Shown here piece after piece: positions 8,903 to 17,795 of a stretch of DNA of 64,000 nucleotides. The DNA is taken from assembly GCA_965246875.1 (NCBI GenBank), contig CBDFFU010000006.1, forward strand, positions 186,001 to 250,000. The letters run 5' to 3'. Below the pieces are notes generated by a model. The model did no database searches. It was not told the DNA's origin and saw nothing but the letters and a program-made list of their open reading frames with translations. Position 1 is the stretch's first letter. Each line of letters starts with the position of its first letter. The translations under genes and the position numbers were made by a program. This stretch comes from DASWYT01 sp965246875. GTDB lineage: Bacteria > Pseudomonadota > Alphaproteobacteria > Micavibrionales > SZUA-601.

Positions 8903-9315
8903 TTTTAATGACAGCAATGACCGGGAAAATAAATTCAACAGAAGATGAATTCTTAAAAAGTACCGAAAACAAAAAAAGCGATCGCGCCATGTTTGCTTAT
9001 GGACGCGCAGAATTAGTTAAAAACGAGTTGATACACGAGCATCTTGTTGATCAGATTTCCTTGGTTACTGCGCAAAAACAGATAATTGATGATTCTATTC
9101 CATATCGCAAATGTGAAACGACTGATTCAAAACAAAAAGCCTTAATAAGGTTGGAAAAAATTGAAAATCTAGATTTTAGTCCTTACCCATTTGCGCATGC
9201 ATCAAAGCTTACAATATCACAAGAATTTTCGGTTAAAGAATGGTTTGATGTAGATGATCATGATAAAAGCTTGGTGTCATTTGCGGTGTTGCCTTTAAAT
9301 CCCCGTTTGAATTAG
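8903..9315 (+). pseudogene. Unknown AT-rich gene, 3' part, after the IS element
   Basis: This is the C-terminal portion of the interrupted gene at 6999. Collapsing the duplicated target gives Phe-Leu and then the Met at 8908 in the same frame, so 135 further residues follow to the stop. It has the same lysine- and glutamate-rich, AT-rich style as the first half. The ATG at 8908 has no convincing ribosome site and is probably an internal Met rather than a start. No domain recognised. The gene converges on the GNAT gene 13 bp away. Confidence 0.7.
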
Positions 9316-9328
9316 AATTATTTAGCGA

Positions 9329-9814
9329 TCATGGGTCTATCAGTTTAATCTCAAAACTCACCTTATGCGGCTTGAATCCTGATTTGATAAACAACTCTTG
9401 CATCCGCGTGTTGGTGGCCAGGGTGCTGAAGGTCAGACGATCCAGGCCCTTTGCCGCAAAATGCTGTGCGGCGATGCGACCCATAGTTTTGAATGTATAA
9501 AAATTGCGATAGGCCGGTTTGATATAGGCGTCTGAAATTTCACCGACCTGGCCACAGCCGCTATCCAGGCCGTCACTGTCGACGACCCAGCCGGTTAGAA
9601 AGCCGATGGCATTGTTTTTGTCATCAAGTGCTAATAAGGCAATGCCATTTTTGGCAGTGACATTATCTTTCAGATACTGGAAACTGCCTTGGGAGATTTC
9701 TAAAAACGGTTTGCGTTCCGGGCGGATGGATTGTTCAAAGAGTTGCAGTTCTTTTGAAAGCTCGCGCAATTGGTTCCAATGTTGCTCGGTGTGAACCTGG
9801 AAAACAGCTGTCAT
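9329..9814 (-). CDS. GNAT-family N-acetyltransferase
   Basis: A 161-residue protein with the GNAT layout: a mid-protein strand GIALLALDDKNNAIGFLTGWV, then VGEISDAYIKPAYRNFYTFKTMGRIAAQHFAAKG, which places a pantetheine-binding-like turn after the central strand, and a late LATNTRMQELFIKSGF helix typical of the C-terminal half of the fold. Its ATG overlaps the stop codon of the helicase by one base (TAATG), so translation is probably coupled. The acetyl acceptor is not evident. Coupling to an RNA helicase could point to a protein or RNA target, but this is speculation. Confidence 0.75.
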   Translation of the reverse strand: MTAVFQVHTEQHWNQLRELSKELQLFEQSIRPERKPFLEISQGSFQYLKDNVTAKNGIALLALDDKNNAIGFLTGWVVDSDGLDSGCGQVGEISDAYIKPAYRNFYTFKTMGRIAAQHFAAKGLDRLTFSTLATNTRMQELFIKSGFKPHKVSFEIKLIDP

Positions 9815-12810
9815 TATTTCTTTTTCGCTTCCAGCAAGCTCTGTAAATCGGCTAAACCGGCAAAGGCTTGATGACCGGCTGGCTTGACGGCTTTAACCGG
9901 GATCACGTTGTCGCGCGGATTACCGGAATGTTTGTCGCTGGATTTTTTCTTGTTGAACTGGCCCGGCGACTGTTTGGTTTTGAATTTCTGTTCGAAATCG
10001 GCTTTTTTGTCTGAGCCATACGATTTGTGTGATGACTGGTCATCGCGTTTAAACTCACGGGCCTGACGCGGCCCGGCCTGGCGCGGCTCGGCAGAGCGTT
10101 CGTCACGCGGCGCGCGTAAAAAGAATGGCGTTGCTTTTTTGAGATGATACACACGCACAAGTTTCGCTTCAGCAGCATCCGGTTTGGCCGACACTTCGGT
10201 GTTATCTAATTTTTCTGCATCCGATACGGCAGGTGGTGTGATCTCTGCAACTTCTGCAGCTTCTGGCACAGCCGCGACTTCGGAATTTTCCAATGTATCG
10301 CTTGTAGCCTCTGTTGCTGTGGCAACATCTGTGTCTAAGGCTCGTTCTTCATAGCGGAAACCGAGGCCATGCAATACGGCCTGCAACGCATCGACCGAGG
10401 TGCCGATGGTTGAAGCCAGTGCCGGGTCGAAACTATAGACGCCGTTGACGGCTTTATCATAGACGCTGGAATTGACGCGTTCGACCATATCGGCACGTAC
10501 CGCAATCGGATCCGTATGCACGGCGCCAACACCCTCTTTGTTCAAGAAAACCGGGAAACCCAAATGAAAATAAAAATCGCGCGGACTGTCTGCCGGCACT
10601 TTGGCAGAGACATTGCCTTGTGCCGGTAATGGCGTTTGTTCGGCCGTGTAGCCGTTCGCCAAACGTGACAGGATGGCGCGCTGTTTGAGCGCTGCGGTTT
10701 TCAACATCTCGCGGTGATAGACGAAATAGGCACCCAGCTTAATGCCCAGATTGTGCAGTGCCTGACGGTCTTCGGTGGTCAGGGATGTAATCAAATCCTG
10801 CACGGTCTGGCGCAACATGATGCCGCCATGTTCATACAATTGAAACGCAATACCGCGCGGGGTGCTGGCAATGGCTGGCAAATCCTTGAGTGCCAATAAT
10901 GGCTGCAGAATCTTGCCTTGGTAAACGGTGAACCAGTCTTCCAGAAATTGCTGCAGGTTTTTCTGCTGTTCGTCTTTCAGAAAAGACGGGTCGTTTAACA
11001 CGATTTTCGGCTGATAGACATTATCTGTGGCCACCAGTTTAGCGACGATCATCTCTTCAACGTTCAGGGGATTGTTATCGATCTTTGTCGACCAGACCAG
11101 CAGGCCGTTATCGTTGATCGCAAGATGATCTTTTGCATGGGTGATGAAATCGGTGAGTGCCGCTTCGATCTGGCCTTGCAACAGATTCTGTGCAGCCTTG
11201 GTTAATGCTGCTTTGTCTGCCTTATTGTCCACTAAGCCCATCTGTTCGTCCGCCATGAAAATCCATCCTTTGAGCGTTCCAATAGGGCGGCCATTGATCA
11301 GCACCGTCCCATCAGTATTTATTGTCGGGGTGATCGTACCGTCATTTTTAGCCTCTTGCAACAAAACCTGGCGCAATAAATGCCGCGCTGACCGGTCAAC
11401 AAAGCGCTGGGTCAGCCGGTCATGCAGCGCATCAGAGAGCGTGTCCTCCACCCGGCGGGTTTTGTCCTGCCACTCCTCGGGGTTGTTCAACCATTCGTTA
11501 ATGTGGGTCACATACGTCCAGGTGCGGATATGCGCGATGCGGGAGAGCAGCGTGTCGATATCACCATCCGTGCGGTTCAAACGCTTGATATTCTGTGCGA
11601 CCCAGTCTTCATTCAGCTTGTGATTGTCTTCGGTCAAATAGCGGAAAATCTCACCGAGGAAAAGCGGGTGCGCGTCTGTTAACGTCTGACGGAAATCAGG
11701 AATCTGACAGATATCCCACAGCAACCCGATCATGTCGCGCGTGGTGGCGACGCTTTGCACATAAGGGTCTTTGGCCAGTGTATGCAGCGCACGGTGATCA
11801 TCGGCCAGCCGCACCGGAATGAGGCGGTCATCGGTCGGCTGTCTATTCAGGGATGAGAGAAGGTCAGGAATGGATTTGAAATTCAGATCATCATTGCGCC
11901 AGCGCAAATGCGTGAGTGGTGCGAAAATATGATTTTCGACAGCACCGCTGATGGCGGGGTCGAGAAAATCGAGATTGCCCGTTGTGCCAAATGTGCCTTG
12001 CCGTTTGAACCGCCCGGCACGTCCGGCGATCTGGCCAATTTCATCGGCGCGCAGATCGCGCGGTTTCGCCCCGTCGAATTTCCGTGCAGCGGCCAGTGCC
12101 ACATGGTCGATATCCATGTTCAACCCCATGCCAATCGCGTCGGTCGCGACCAGATAATCCACCTCGCCGTTCTGGTACATCTCGACTTGGGCGTTGCGGG
12201 TGCGCGGGGATAGAGCGCCCAGCACAAGAGCCGCCCCGCCGCGTTGCGCGCGTACGGCTTCGGCAATGTGATAGACATCATTCACGCTGAACGCGACGAT
12301 GGCAGACCGTTTAGGCAGGCGCGAGATTTTGCGCTGGCCGGTGTAGGTCAGTTCCGAAAACCGTTGCCGCGTGTCGATCTGGCATGACGGCAGAAACTGC
12401 TGCATCAACGGCTTGATGGTGTCGGACCCCAGGAACAGCGTTTCCTCACGCCCGCGCGCATGAAGCAGGCGGTCGGTGAAGATGTGTCCGCGTTCCGGGT
12501 CGCCGCACAGTTGGATTTCATCGATCGCCAGAAAATCGACGGGGATAGACACCGGCATCGCTTCAACCGTGCAGATAAAATACCGCGGCTGCAGCGGCAT
12601 GATTTTTTCTTCACCGGTAATCAATGCCACCTGATGCCGGCCTTTGACGGCAACAAACTTATCGTAATTTTCGCGGGCCAACAGACGCAATGGAAACCCG
12701 ATCATCCCACTCCCATAACTCGCCATCCGCTCCATCGCATAGAACGTCTTGCCAGTGTTGGTCGGGCCGAGGAGGGCGTGGAGGCGGTGATCGGTGGAAG
12801 TAGAGCGCAT
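9814..12810 (-). CDS. SUV3-like superfamily 2 RNA helicase
   Basis: A 998-residue DExH-type helicase related to mitochondrial SUV3, common in alphaproteobacteria. The Walker A motif GPTNTGKTFYAMERM is near the N-terminus, followed by the motif II sequence FLAIDEIQLCGDPERGHIFTD and the motif VI region DEIGQIAGRAGRF. About residues 1-310 form the two RecA-like lobes; a long accessory region follows. The last 150 residues are low-complexity: first Glu/Ala/Val-rich, then strongly basic with Lys, Arg, Gln and Ser, which suits RNA binding. It acts in the cytoplasm, probably in RNA turnover. No obvious ribosome site precedes the ATG. The GNAT gene downstream is translationally coupled. Confidence 0.9.
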   Translation of the reverse strand: MRSTSTDHRLHALLGPTNTGKTFYAMERMASYGSGMIGFPLRLLARENYDKFVAVKGRHQVALITGEEKIMPLQPRYFICTVEAMPVSIPVDFLAIDEIQLCGDPERGHIFTDRLLHARGREETLFLGSDTIKPLMQQFLPSCQIDTRQRFSELTYTGQRKISRLPKRSAIVAFSVNDVYHIAEAVRAQRGGAALVLGALSPRTRNAQVEMYQNGEVDYLVATDAIGMGLNMDIDHVALAAARKFDGAKPRDLRADEIGQIAGRAGRFKRQGTFGTTGNLDFLDPAISGAVENHIFAPLTHLRWRNDDLNFKSIPDLLSSLNRQPTDDRLIPVRLADDHRALHTLAKDPYVQSVATTRDMIGLLWDICQIPDFRQTLTDAHPLFLGEIFRYLTEDNHKLNEDWVAQNIKRLNRTDGDIDTLLSRIAHIRTWTYVTHINEWLNNPEEWQDKTRRVEDTLSDALHDRLTQRFVDRSARHLLRQVLLQEAKNDGTITPTINTDGTVLINGRPIGTLKGWIFMADEQMGLVDNKADKAALTKAAQNLLQGQIEAALTDFITHAKDHLAINDNGLLVWSTKIDNNPLNVEEMIVAKLVATDNVYQPKIVLNDPSFLKDEQQKNLQQFLEDWFTVYQGKILQPLLALKDLPAIASTPRGIAFQLYEHGGIMLRQTVQDLITSLTTEDRQALHNLGIKLGAYFVYHREMLKTAALKQRAILSRLANGYTAEQTPLPAQGNVSAKVPADSPRDFYFHLGFPVFLNKEGVGAVHTDPIAVRADMVERVNSSVYDKAVNGVYSFDPALASTIGTSVDALQAVLHGLGFRYEERALDTDVATATEATSDTLENSEVAAVPEAAEVAEITPPAVSDAEKLDNTEVSAKPDAAEAKLVRVYHLKKATPFFLRAPRDERSAEPRQAGPRQAREFKRDDQSSHKSYGSDKKADFEQKFKTKQSPGQFNKKKSSDKHSGNPRDNVIPVKAVKPAGHQAFAGLADLQSLLEAKKK

Positions 12811-12900
12811 GAAATGAGTGTAAGGTCTTTGATACAGAAAAACAGAGATTTTTTGTGTTAATTTTTATCTCAAATTTCTCACAGCCCACGGCACATGCCG

Positions 12901-13302
12901 TTAATTTTTCATCATCAAAAAGTGCAACATCCGCGCAGAAGTAACCCAACTATCAACCCATCCCAACATCAAAACGAGATGCAATAGATGTAATATGGCG
13001 AAGGCGAAACGCTGTTTGTAGAGATAATGTACAAACAAGGCTAGGCTATACAACCAGATCGTCACGCAGAGAATAATTGACGGCTCATATAATCTGTAAT
13101 CATAATAGGGCAGTGTCGCATCAACCCATGCACGATGAAGATTAAAAATTTTTAACTGGAAGCCATAGGCGAAAGCACTGAAATAGAATAGATAGAGCGT
13201 CCAGAAACGACGGGGCGATAAAAAGGCTGCTAGACAGAGCCTTACTTTAGCGAGACATGTCTTTCCATTTAAAATCAGACTGTTGAACATTTCCTTGGAC
13301 AT
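12901..13302 (-). CDS. Small three-helix membrane protein, candidate immunity protein
   Basis: A 133-residue protein with three likely membrane helices: RFWTLYLFYFSAFAYGF, SIILCVTIWLYSLALFVHYL, and FAFAILHLLHLVLMLGWVDSW. I chose the ATG at 13302 because GGA lies a suitable distance upstream; an ATG at 13317 and one at 13290 are alternatives. The first 56 bases overlap the end of the toxin-like gene in another frame, which couples the two. I recognise no family. In polymorphic toxin loci the gene directly after the toxin usually encodes immunity, and membrane-bound immunity proteins are known for toxins acting in the periplasm. The immunity role is inferred from position only. Confidence 0.55.
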   Translation of the reverse strand: MSKEMFNSLILNGKTCLAKVRLCLAAFLSPRRFWTLYLFYFSAFAYGFQLKIFNLHRAWVDATLPYYDYRLYEPSIILCVTIWLYSLALFVHYLYKQRFAFAILHLLHLVLMLGWVDSWVTSARMLHFLMMKN

Positions 13303-14332
13303 CGATTTCCAATACACCTGTTAGAGTCTGTGATTTTTCCCAGTGGGTCGTAAATTCTTTCGCATACCCTGTCCTGCTTAGTAACCTATAACTTTTAAAC
13401 CCAGCTTCATTAATAGGATTATCCAAACCACCTTCAAAATCATATACATCATTGAATCTATGCACAACTTTTAAATCAATCATAAATGTGTTTGAAACAC
13501 GCCGGGCATGTATGATGCCTGTTGAGCGTATTTTGACGCTGCCAATCGCCCATGCAAAATCGTAATCCTGATTCACGAATGCAACCTCAAGCTTGTCCAG
13601 ATCGACGTCCCAATGATCTTGCAGCATTATTTCTTTGCCATCGTGCAAATTCAGGATTTTATCTCTGATATGCAGCGAATCATTTGTCTGGTTCGTTATA
13701 ATACTATCTTCAAAGCGCTTTTTATTTTTCTCAATCGCATATTGCACAGTTTTGACGTCGTCCATAGCGTTTACAGGAAGTTCAATAGCTGTACCGGTTT
13801 TGGACAGATAATGACGCAAGAAACGAGCGGCGAGATAATGTCTTTTCTCATCAAATCCCTTCAAATCATCTTGAACAGCTTTAAACGCCTCTTTCACAGC
13901 CTCAGAAGCATTGTCGGGAATGATTATCTCTTTGACGGGTTCAGCCCAACAGCGGCAATTGAAATCTTCACCGGGATCGGGTGAATCACTCCAGACGCGG
14001 ACAGTGCGGTTATAATTTGCATGATTGATGCGCACCTTGCCATCTTCAACGGTGCGCCAAACATAGGAGCCTTCCGGTGTTTTATAGATTGCATCGTTCA
14101 AGGCATCAAGCGTATCATCATCCGGTTTTGCTATTCCCGTCGTAGGCAGATGATAATCTATTTGAAATGTTTTCAGTGCATCGAAAACAGCTGCATCGGG
14201 AATAGGAGTGATACCGGTGGTTTCTAGGGGTTGATAATAGCCGAGGCGATTTAAAGCCTTTTTCATTTGGCTCACATCATAAGCATCAACGTTGTTATTG
14301 CGTGTAAAGGGCTTGCTTAAAACAATAGGCAT
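13247..14332 (-). CDS. Putative polymorphic toxin: PG-binding, MuF-like motif, colicin-M-like C-terminus
   Basis: A 361-residue protein; the ATG at 14332 has GGAG eight bases upstream. Residues 17-73 form a peptidoglycan-binding-like repeat (QMKKALNRLGYYQPLETTG, FDALKTFQIDYHLPTTGIA). Residues 89-132 carry YVWRTVEDGKVRINH and PDPGEDFNCRCWAEP, the ending typical of MuF-like phage head proteins that are often fused to toxins. A helical region follows, and residues 258-300 contain DFAWAIGSVKIRSTG and FNDVYDFEGG, whose D-x-Y-D-F spacing resembles the active site of colicin M, a lipid II hydrolase. The His-Arg pair that follows in colicin M is not evident. Toxin activity is inferred; the PG-binding and MuF calls are firmer. 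Confidence 0.6.
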   Translation of the reverse strand: MPIVLSKPFTRNNNVDAYDVSQMKKALNRLGYYQPLETTGITPIPDAAVFDALKTFQIDYHLPTTGIAKPDDDTLDALNDAIYKTPEGSYVWRTVEDGKVRINHANYNRTVRVWSDSPDPGEDFNCRCWAEPVKEIIIPDNASEAVKEAFKAVQDDLKGFDEKRHYLAARFLRHYLSKTGTAIELPVNAMDDVKTVQYAIEKNKKRFEDSIITNQTNDSLHIRDKILNLHDGKEIMLQDHWDVDLDKLEVAFVNQDYDFAWAIGSVKIRSTGIIHARRVSNTFMIDLKVVHRFNDVYDFEGGLDNPINEAGFKSYRLLSRTGYAKEFTTHWEKSQTLTGVLEIDVQGNVQQSDFKWKDMSR

Positions 14333-14416
14333 CGACAATCTCCAGAATCTAGGTATATATTCCTATATTTTGCAATTTTTGTCAAGATGTTTTCTGGATT
14401 ATTGCATTTTAACTCC

Positions 14417-14445
14417 TTGACATTCCCACCCAAACCCCCTAAAAA
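14417..14445 (+). promoter_or_regulatory. Promoter of rpsA
   Basis: A perfect TTGACA at 14417-14422 and TAAAAA at 14440-14445 with the ideal 17-base spacing, about 100 bases before the rpsA start codon. The spacer is unusually C-rich. The untranslated leader that follows contains several GC-rich short dyads. Confidence 0.65.
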
Positions 14446-14546
14446 TGCCCTCTGCCGGGCAAAAACCGGCGCATCCGATGTTTTATGCAGCGGTCCACGG
14501 GGCCCATAAAACAGGGATATTTTTCCTCATTGAAGGGAATAACTTA

Positions 14547-16313
14547 ATGTCACCTGCTACCAATGCTGCGCTTAAGCAGCCACAAAATAATGAAACCGAG
14601 AATTTCGAAGATTTGCTCAACGAAATGTTCGGCCAAACCACGTCCTTGGAAGGCTCAGTCCTCAAAGGCGTGATTATTGGTACCGAAAACGATTACGCGA
14701 TCGTTGATGTCGGTCTGAAATCCGAAGGACGCATTCCCTTGCGCGAATTCGGTACACCCGGTGTTGTCACCGATCTGAAACCAGGCGATATGGTCGACGT
14801 GTATGTCGAACGTATGGAAGACCGCGACGGGATGGTCGTGTTGTCTCGCGAAAAAGCGCGCCGCGAAGAATCATGGATCGATCTGGAACGTGCGTTCGAA
14901 AAAGCCGAACGTGTTAACGGGATCATCTTCAACCGCGTCAAAGGTGGTTTCACGGTCGATCTGGGCGGCGCGACGGCGTTCTTGCCAGGATCACAAGTGG
15001 ATATTCGCCCAGTTAAAGACGTTGGCCCGTTGATGGGAACCCCACAGCCCTTCATGATCCTGAAAATGGACCGTGCGCGTGGCAACATCGTGGTGTCACG
15101 TCGTGCCGTTCTCGAAGAGAGCCGTGCCGAAGCCCGTTCTGACCTGATCAAAGGCCTGAAAGAAGGCCAGATCCTGCAAGGTGTGGTTAAGAACATCACC
15201 GATTACGGCGCGTTCATCGATCTGGGTGGTGTGGATGGTTTGCTGCACGTGACCGACGTGTCATGGCAGCGTATCAACCACCCATCCGAAGCGTTGCAAA
15301 TCGGTCAGCCAGTGACGGTTCAAGTTATTCGCTTCAACCCGGAATCACAACGTATTTCGCTGGGTATGAAACAACTCGAAGCCGATCCATGGGAAGGTGT
15401 CCAAGCACGCTTCCCGATCGGTCAGAAGTTCAAAGGCCGCGTCACCAATATCACGGATTATGGCGCGTTCGTTGAAATCGAAGCCGGTATTGAGGGCTTG
15501 GTTCATGTCACCGAAATGTCCTGGACGAAGAAAAACGTTCACCCGGGCAAGATCGTGGCCACATCCCAGGAAGTCGAAGTCATGGTGCTGGATGTTGATA
15601 TGGAGAAACGTCGTATCAGCCTCGGTATGAAACAGACGACCGACAATCCATGGGAAAAATTCGCCAAGGAACACAAAGCCGGCGATATTCTGGATGGCGA
15701 AGTGAAGAACACCACCGAATTCGGTTTGTTCATCGGCCTCGACAGCGATATCGATGGTATGGTTCATTTGTCGGATGTCTCCTGGGAACAGTCCGGTGAA
15801 GAAGCCGTCAAAGACATTGCCAAAGGCAGCACCATTCAGGTTAAAATCCTGGAGATTGATGTCGATAAAGAGCGTATCGGTCTGGGTATCAAGCAATTGA
15901 CCGAGAACCCGAACAAAGGCTCGTCGTCGAATAACACGTCTTCAGAGCGTTCAGACGGTGGATCATCCGATGGTGGCCTGCGCAAGAACGAAATCGTGAC
16001 CTGTGTCGTGTCGAAAATCACCGATGGTGGGATCGAAGTGACAGTCCGCGACATGGACGGCTTTATCAAGAAAGCCGAACTGTCCCGCGACCGTGCCGAA
16101 CAGCGTCCGGATCGTTTCGCCGTTGGCGAAAAAGTCGATGCGCAGATCATCATGATCGACAAGTCAGCCAAAAAATTGCAATTGTCCATCAAGTCACGCG
16201 AATTGACCGAAGACAAAAAAGCGATTGCCGAGTATGGCTCATCCGACAGTGGCGCCTCGTTGGGTGACATTCTGGGTGCCGCTCTGGCTGCGAACAAAAA
16301 ACAGGACAATTAA
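14547..16313 (+). CDS. rpsA: 30S ribosomal protein S1
   Basis: A 588-residue protein that binds mRNA on the small ribosomal subunit and helps initiate translation. Six S1 repeats are visible; the third and fourth carry the classic DYGAFIDL/DYGAFVEI core followed by HVTDVSW and HVTEMSW, and the first two are the more divergent ribosome-binding repeats. A Ser/Asn/Gly-rich linker separates repeats five and six. The start at 14547 has GAAGGGA eight bases upstream; frame continues upstream to 14445 but lacks a ribosome site. It lies beside ihfB as in many proteobacteria, but cmk, usually upstream, is 5 kb further along on the other strand. Confidence 0.97.
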   Translation: MSPATNAALKQPQNNETENFEDLLNEMFGQTTSLEGSVLKGVIIGTENDYAIVDVGLKSEGRIPLREFGTPGVVTDLKPGDMVDVYVERMEDRDGMVVLSREKARREESWIDLERAFEKAERVNGIIFNRVKGGFTVDLGGATAFLPGSQVDIRPVKDVGPLMGTPQPFMILKMDRARGNIVVSRRAVLEESRAEARSDLIKGLKEGQILQGVVKNITDYGAFIDLGGVDGLLHVTDVSWQRINHPSEALQIGQPVTVQVIRFNPESQRISLGMKQLEADPWEGVQARFPIGQKFKGRVTNITDYGAFVEIEAGIEGLVHVTEMSWTKKNVHPGKIVATSQEVEVMVLDVDMEKRRISLGMKQTTDNPWEKFAKEHKAGDILDGEVKNTTEFGLFIGLDSDIDGMVHLSDVSWEQSGEEAVKDIAKGSTIQVKILEIDVDKERIGLGIKQLTENPNKGSSSNNTSSERSDGGSSDGGLRKNEIVTCVVSKITDGGIEVTVRDMDGFIKKAELSRDRAEQRPDRFAVGEKVDAQIIMIDKSAKKLQLSIKSRELTEDKKAIAEYGSSDSGASLGDILGAALAANKKQDN

Positions 16314-16330
16314 GTCCTGACACAGATCGG

Positions 16331-16368
16331 GGCGGTGGAGTTTGCTATCCGCCGCCTCTTTCTTTTCT
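16331..16368 (+). terminator. Intrinsic terminator after rpsA
   Basis: Nine-base arms GGCGGTGGA and TCCGCCGCC pair with one G-U position around an 8-base loop, followed by a pyrimidine and T-rich tract. Confidence 0.75.
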
Positions 16369-16443
16369 TAAATTGTATTATATATCAAATCCATAATGGT
16401 TGTGCCGGATGGCATGACATCTATGGAAATCGGGAGTGTGAAC

Positions 16444-16776
16444 ATGACAAAATCGGAATTGGTTCAAGCGTTAGTGAAAAAAAACCCGCATTTGCTGCAG
16501 CGTGATATTGATAAAGTCGTAACAACTGTGTTTGATGAAATCACCAATGCCATGGCGCGCGGCCAGCGCGTCGAGCTGCGCGGGTTTGGTGTGTTTTCGG
16601 TCAAGCACCGCGAGCCACGGACGGGCCGTAATCCGCGGACCGGCCAAAGCGTAAAAGTGGCACCAAAAGCCATTCCGTTCTTCAAGATCGGCAAGACCTT
16701 GCACATGTTGATCAACGGTGAAACGCCACCGGTCGGCAAGCCACGCGGCCGTAAAAAGGCAAATGCAACAGCATAA
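16444..16776 (+). CDS. ihfB: Integration host factor subunit beta
   Basis: A 110-residue DNA-bending protein of the HU/IHF family. [10 protein letters not shown] at the start and the DNA-intercalating arm motif [14 protein letters not shown] are diagnostic, and the [12 protein letters not shown] ending fits the beta subunit. The ATG at 16444 has GGGAG upstream; an in-frame ATG at 16396 would add an unrelated extension. A basic tail [13 protein letters not shown] extends the normal length of about 94-100 residues. It acts with IhfA in nucleoid structure, recombination and transcription. It follows rpsA but has its own upstream terminator, so it probably uses its own promoter. Confidence 0.93.
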   Translation: MTKSELVQALVKKNPHLLQRDIDKVVTTVFDEITNAMARGQRVELRGFGVFSVKHREPRTGRNPRTGQSVKVAPKAIPFFKIGKTLHMLINGETPPVGKPRGRKKANATA

Positions 16777-16803
16777 GATGATCACGATTGTGATAAAAGT
16801 CTC

Positions 16804-16827
16804 CCCGGCTTATGCCGGGATTTTTTT
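16804..16827 (+). terminator. Intrinsic terminator after ihfB
   Basis: CCCGGC and GCCGGG make a 6-base stem with a TTAT loop, followed by A and seven T. Confidence 0.88.
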
Positions 16828-17072
16828 AACAAAATAGTTTAAGCGTATTGCAAAGAATCGCATGAGGCATTTATTATAAAATACGAATCTGGTAGGAGAA
16901 TATTATGAACGTAAAACTGACAACACAATCCGTGTTGAATTTTTTGCTAATATAGCAGATGTCTTCAAGAAGCATGACAAAACAGCCTTATTTAAACGAT
17001 TATGAACGCATGTCTTTACAAAAACGTGCTGCAGATAAACGGAATACGCAGTTGGAAAATAATCAATAAATT
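16828..17072 (+). other. Intergenic region with a possibly broken small ORF
   Basis: A strong ribosome site (TAGGAGA, five bases before ATG at 16905) opens a frame of 16 codons ending in TAG at 16953. The same frame continues after that stop as 36 further codons from ATG 16959 to 17069. Another frame reads coherently as EFFANIADVFKKHDKTALF. Either a frameshift or the in-frame TAG has broken a small gene, or these are short unrelated peptides. Nothing else seen. Confidence 0.3.
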
Positions 17073-17783
17073 GTGACCCTGCAAAATATCATTTTCGTTC
17101 GCCATGGCGAAGGCCTGCACAACGCGCGCTTGCCGCATGGGCCTTACACCGATGTGCCATTGACAGACCATGGCGTGGAAACGGCGGCACAAGTGACAGA
17201 GCGTTTAGGCACCGCCAATGTGTTCCACGATCCAGAGGTTATTTTCTCCACAACGCATTTACGCGGCCAGCAAACCGCCGAAAATTACCGTGAAGCCCAC
17301 AGCGATGTGCCGTTTATCCTGAATGACAATATTAAAGAGTGGCATAATTTTGATGTCGAACCAAATGGTACCATGACATCGGAAAGCAAGAAGCCGTTGT
17401 GGGAGCAGATTTTCAAACTATGTGATCCCGATCTGCGTGGCAATGAGCTGGGCGAAACCTTTCGCGAGTTTGTAACACGGGTACAACGCGCACGACATGA
17501 TTTGCTCAATGATTCACGCAACCGTATCGTCTGTTTCAGTCATGCCTTGTTCATGCTGGCCCTGGTGCTGGATTTGCAAGGTGCCTTGCATGCAACACCG
17601 GATTGCATCAGTGCGCTCAACGTAATTGAACGTGTCAAAAACCTGGACATCGTGCATATCCAGCATGATCGTGCAACGGGTCAGTTGACGATTACCAGCC
17701 GACAGTTTAAGGAAAATTACGGTATTGCGCGGTCTTATCCGTATATTGTCGCGGCTGTTGAGGATGAGAAACAGGTGGTTTAA
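17073..17783 (+). CDS. Histidine phosphatase superfamily protein
   Basis: A 236-residue protein of the phosphoglycerate mutase-like branch. The catalytic RHGEGLHN motif is near the N-terminus (FVRHGEGLHNARLPHG), followed by the PLTDHGVETA segment and STTHLRGQQTAE, which fits the helix after the second core strand. The second catalytic His lies in CFSHALFMLALVL. It starts with GTG directly after a short intergenic region. The substrate cannot be read from sequence; this family acts on phosphate esters, including sugar phosphates and phosphoproteins. It does not appear to be in an operon with ihfB, since a terminator lies between. Confidence 0.8.
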   Translation: MTLQNIIFVRHGEGLHNARLPHGPYTDVPLTDHGVETAAQVTERLGTANVFHDPEVIFSTTHLRGQQTAENYREAHSDVPFILNDNIKEWHNFDVEPNGTMTSESKKPLWEQIFKLCDPDLRGNELGETFREFVTRVQRARHDLLNDSRNRIVCFSHALFMLALVLDLQGALHATPDCISALNVIERVKNLDIVHIQHDRATGQLTITSRQFKENYGIARSYPYIVAAVEDEKQVV

Positions 17784-17795
17784 TCAGCGATCGCG

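Noticed and set aside
11141..11623. A 160-codon plus-strand frame inside the helicase gene
   Set aside because: Antisense shadow with unlikely composition.
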